Source of the DNA: Flavipsychrobacter sp.
GTDB lineage: Bacteria > Bacteroidota > Bacteroidia > Chitinophagales > Chitinophagaceae
Assembly (NCBI GenBank): GCA_021156265.1
Contig: JAJNBR010000166.1
Span: 1 to 7,339, forward strand
Direction: 5' to 3'
Length of the DNA: 7,339 bases
This document shows positions 6,479 through 7,339 of this stretch, one piece after another (position 1 is the stretch's first letter; each line of letters begins with the position of its first letter). The position numbers and the translations under genes were made by a program. A model generated the notes under the pieces. The model saw nothing but the letters and a program-made list of their open reading frames with translations. It searched no databases and was not told the DNA's origin.

Positions 6479-6906
6479 CTAGCGTCTATTGGGCTGCTTT
6501 TATCTTCTATCTCTTCGCATTTCTGCAGGTTCTGCCAATAGTTAGGGTTATTCACCGGCAATTTTATTTTTTTCTTACCCAGTACCCTGTATGCTATTAA
6601 GTCTATTAAAAGATCTTTCGAAGCCTGGTCGCACAGCAGTTCATACATGCCAGCCAGCCTGTCGTAATAGGGCGCAAGTTCCTTTATGCGCTGGTCGGTT
6701 TGATGAACCAGTGAATTATAAGTGCTTTTATTGAGGAAGCGTTTGGTTATAGCTTTAGAATTATACACCCTGGCTACCAGGGATACTCCTTCAGCAACCT
6801 CTTCCTTACCAAACCTGGAGCTATCATGATTGTCATTGAAATTGTTTTGCAATGACGTTAGTAGCTTGCTAAATAACTTTATGTAGAACTCAGACTGCAT
6901 GCTCAT
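6469..6906 (-). CDS. FkbM-family methyltransferase, N-terminal fragment (split gene)
   Basis: This 145-residue frame carries no catalytic motif. It is mostly helical and charged, and resembles the N-terminal extension seen before the methyltransferase domain in larger FkbM proteins. It ends with an LPVNNPNYW segment and then SPIDARLF before a TGA. Removing one T from the T6 run at the end lets it read straight on into the 5793-6425 frame. The joined product would be about 370 residues and contain ARLF-DLTPLGYDIKFYF. The other frame is closed upstream by TAG at 6486-6488 and this one by TGA at 6469-6471, so the break is confined to about 20 nt. The ATG at 6904-6906 overlaps the transporter gene by 17 nt; a second ATG at 6898-6900 is also possible. 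No clear Shine-Dalgarno is visible. By itself it would be called hypothetical; I am fairly sure it is half of one gene. Confidence 0.75.
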   Translation of the reverse strand: MSMQSEFYIKLFSKLLTSLQNNFNDNHDSSRFGKEEVAEGVSLVARVYNSKAITKRFLNKSTYNSLVHQTDQRIKELAPYYDRLAGMYELLCDQASKDLLIDLIAYRVLGKKKIKLPVNNPNYWQNLQKCEEIEDKSSPIDARLF

Positions 6907-7339
6907 TTATTGTATTGATATGCCAATTAAAATGCGGCTTAATGAATCCCGGAAATTTTCCCATCCATCCAGCCTCCCTGGGTGGCTCTATCCCTTCTAT
7001 CACCATTATATCCCGTACATGCAGCTTGATGTCATGTCCGTTCTCAACTACCATCAGGTCCAGGTAATATGAATTATCATTCATAAAGTTTGCAGGTATG
7101 TCACACCTGACTTCAAATTCGCCCGGGCCAAAATACTGAGGTGTTGAACAGGTTGTAAAGATATTTGTCCCGTCTTCCGAATTGAAAAACAGGTTGATAT
7201 TAACCGGCTTCTTAAGCCCCCGGTTGATCCCGGTGATCTTAAGAGACAACTCTTTATTTATCAAAAATCCGCCATCACCTTCTGCATTCAACATTTCAAT
7301 ATCGGTTATGGCAAGGTAGGCATTGGATGTTTCCTTGTC
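6890..7339 (-). CDS. Polysaccharide ABC transporter ATP-binding protein, C-terminal (Wzt-type) domain, 5'-truncated
   Basis: The reading frame is open to the window edge, so only the last 149 residues are visible. The Walker A/B ATPase half lies outside the window. What remains looks like the beta-sandwich domain that Wzt-type ATPases carry after the nucleotide-binding domain. It has alternating short hydrophobic strands (ITDIEML, LSLKITGI, NINLFF, FEVRCDIP, YYLDLMVVE) and then a tail GIEPPREAGWMGKFPGF, which I recognise from Bacteroidota O-antigen export ATPases. In studied systems this domain binds the exported glycan, often through its modified non-reducing end, at the cytoplasmic face of the transporter. 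An internal ATG at 7294 exists, but coding sequence continues upstream with the same strand pattern, so I do not take it as the start. The last 17 nt overlap the next gene, implying coupled translation. Its presence points to ABC-dependent rather than Wzy-dependent export. The domain call is from pattern recognition, without a profile search. Confidence 0.85.
   Translation of the reverse strand, partial: DKETSNAYLAITDIEMLNAEGDGGFLINKELSLKITGINRGLKKPVNINLFFNSEDGTNIFTTCSTPQYFGPGEFEVRCDIPANFMNDNSYYLDLMVVENGHDIKLHVRDIMVIEGIEPPREAGWMGKFPGFIKPHFNWHINTINEHAV

Noticed and set aside
6567..6573. A7 run (coding strand) in the methyltransferase N-terminal half as another frameshift point
   Set aside because: The frame stays consistent with the expected protein for about 30 residues beyond it, and the alternative frame is closed by TAG at 6486-6488, so the break must be downstream.
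1..7339. Search for tRNA, rRNA, CRISPR repeats, insertion sequences, attachment sites, riboswitches and promoters
   Set aside because: Nothing convincing was seen on either strand. The window is almost entirely coding, with no intergenic gap large enough for such elements.

Overview
The window is a slice of a surface-polysaccharide (O-antigen or similar glycan) biosynthesis operon. It probably comes from a member of the Bacteroidota, perhaps a Chitinophagaceae or Sphingobacteriia relative. This rests on the Wzt-type ABC transporter tail ending in a Gly-Ile-Glu-Pro-Pro-Arg-Glu-Ala-Gly-Trp signature that I associate with this phylum, on the general lack of strong Shine-Dalgarno sequences, and on a base composition that looks mid-range by eye. 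I cannot fix the genus.

All genes lie on the minus strand, so transcription runs from high to low coordinates. In that order: the C-terminal sugar-binding part of a Wzt-like polysaccharide ABC-transporter ATPase (7339-6890, cut by the window edge); an FkbM-family methyltransferase split into two reading frames (6906-6469 and 6425-5793); a DegT/VioA-like sugar aminotransferase (5790-4711); a WbqC-family protein (4708-4004); a stand-alone acyl carrier protein (3994-3764); a short-chain dehydrogenase (3767-3018); a stand-alone adenylation-domain ligase (3015-1468); a NeuD/PglD-type left-handed beta-helix acyltransferase (1471-791); and a beta-propeller protein cut by the other edge (794-1). Neighbours overlap by 4 nt (ATGA), by 17 nt at the transporter/methyltransferase joint, or are 2 to 9 nt apart. 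There is therefore no room for internal promoters or terminators between genes, and no gene-free stretch longer than 10 nt between annotated pieces, apart from the about 43 nt inside the broken methyltransferase.

The six genes from aminotransferase to NeuD-like acyltransferase form a coherent cassette. The aminotransferase would make a nucleotide-linked amino sugar, most likely a 4-amino-4,6-dideoxyhexose. The ligase would activate an acid, probably an amino acid, and load it on the carrier protein. The dehydrogenase could adjust the acyl group's redox state. WbqC and/or the NeuD-like enzyme would place acyl groups on the sugar nitrogen. The finished glycan would be exported by the ABC transporter whose recognition domain is at the window start.

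Two homopolymer sites deserve attention. A T6 run splits the methyltransferase in an arrangement resembling the prfB +1 frameshift site. An A8 run lies just before the ligase stop, where a -1 slip would fuse the ligase to the acyltransferase. Sequencing or assembly error and ordinary mutation remain the simplest explanations for the first; ordinary translational coupling is the simplest reading of the second.
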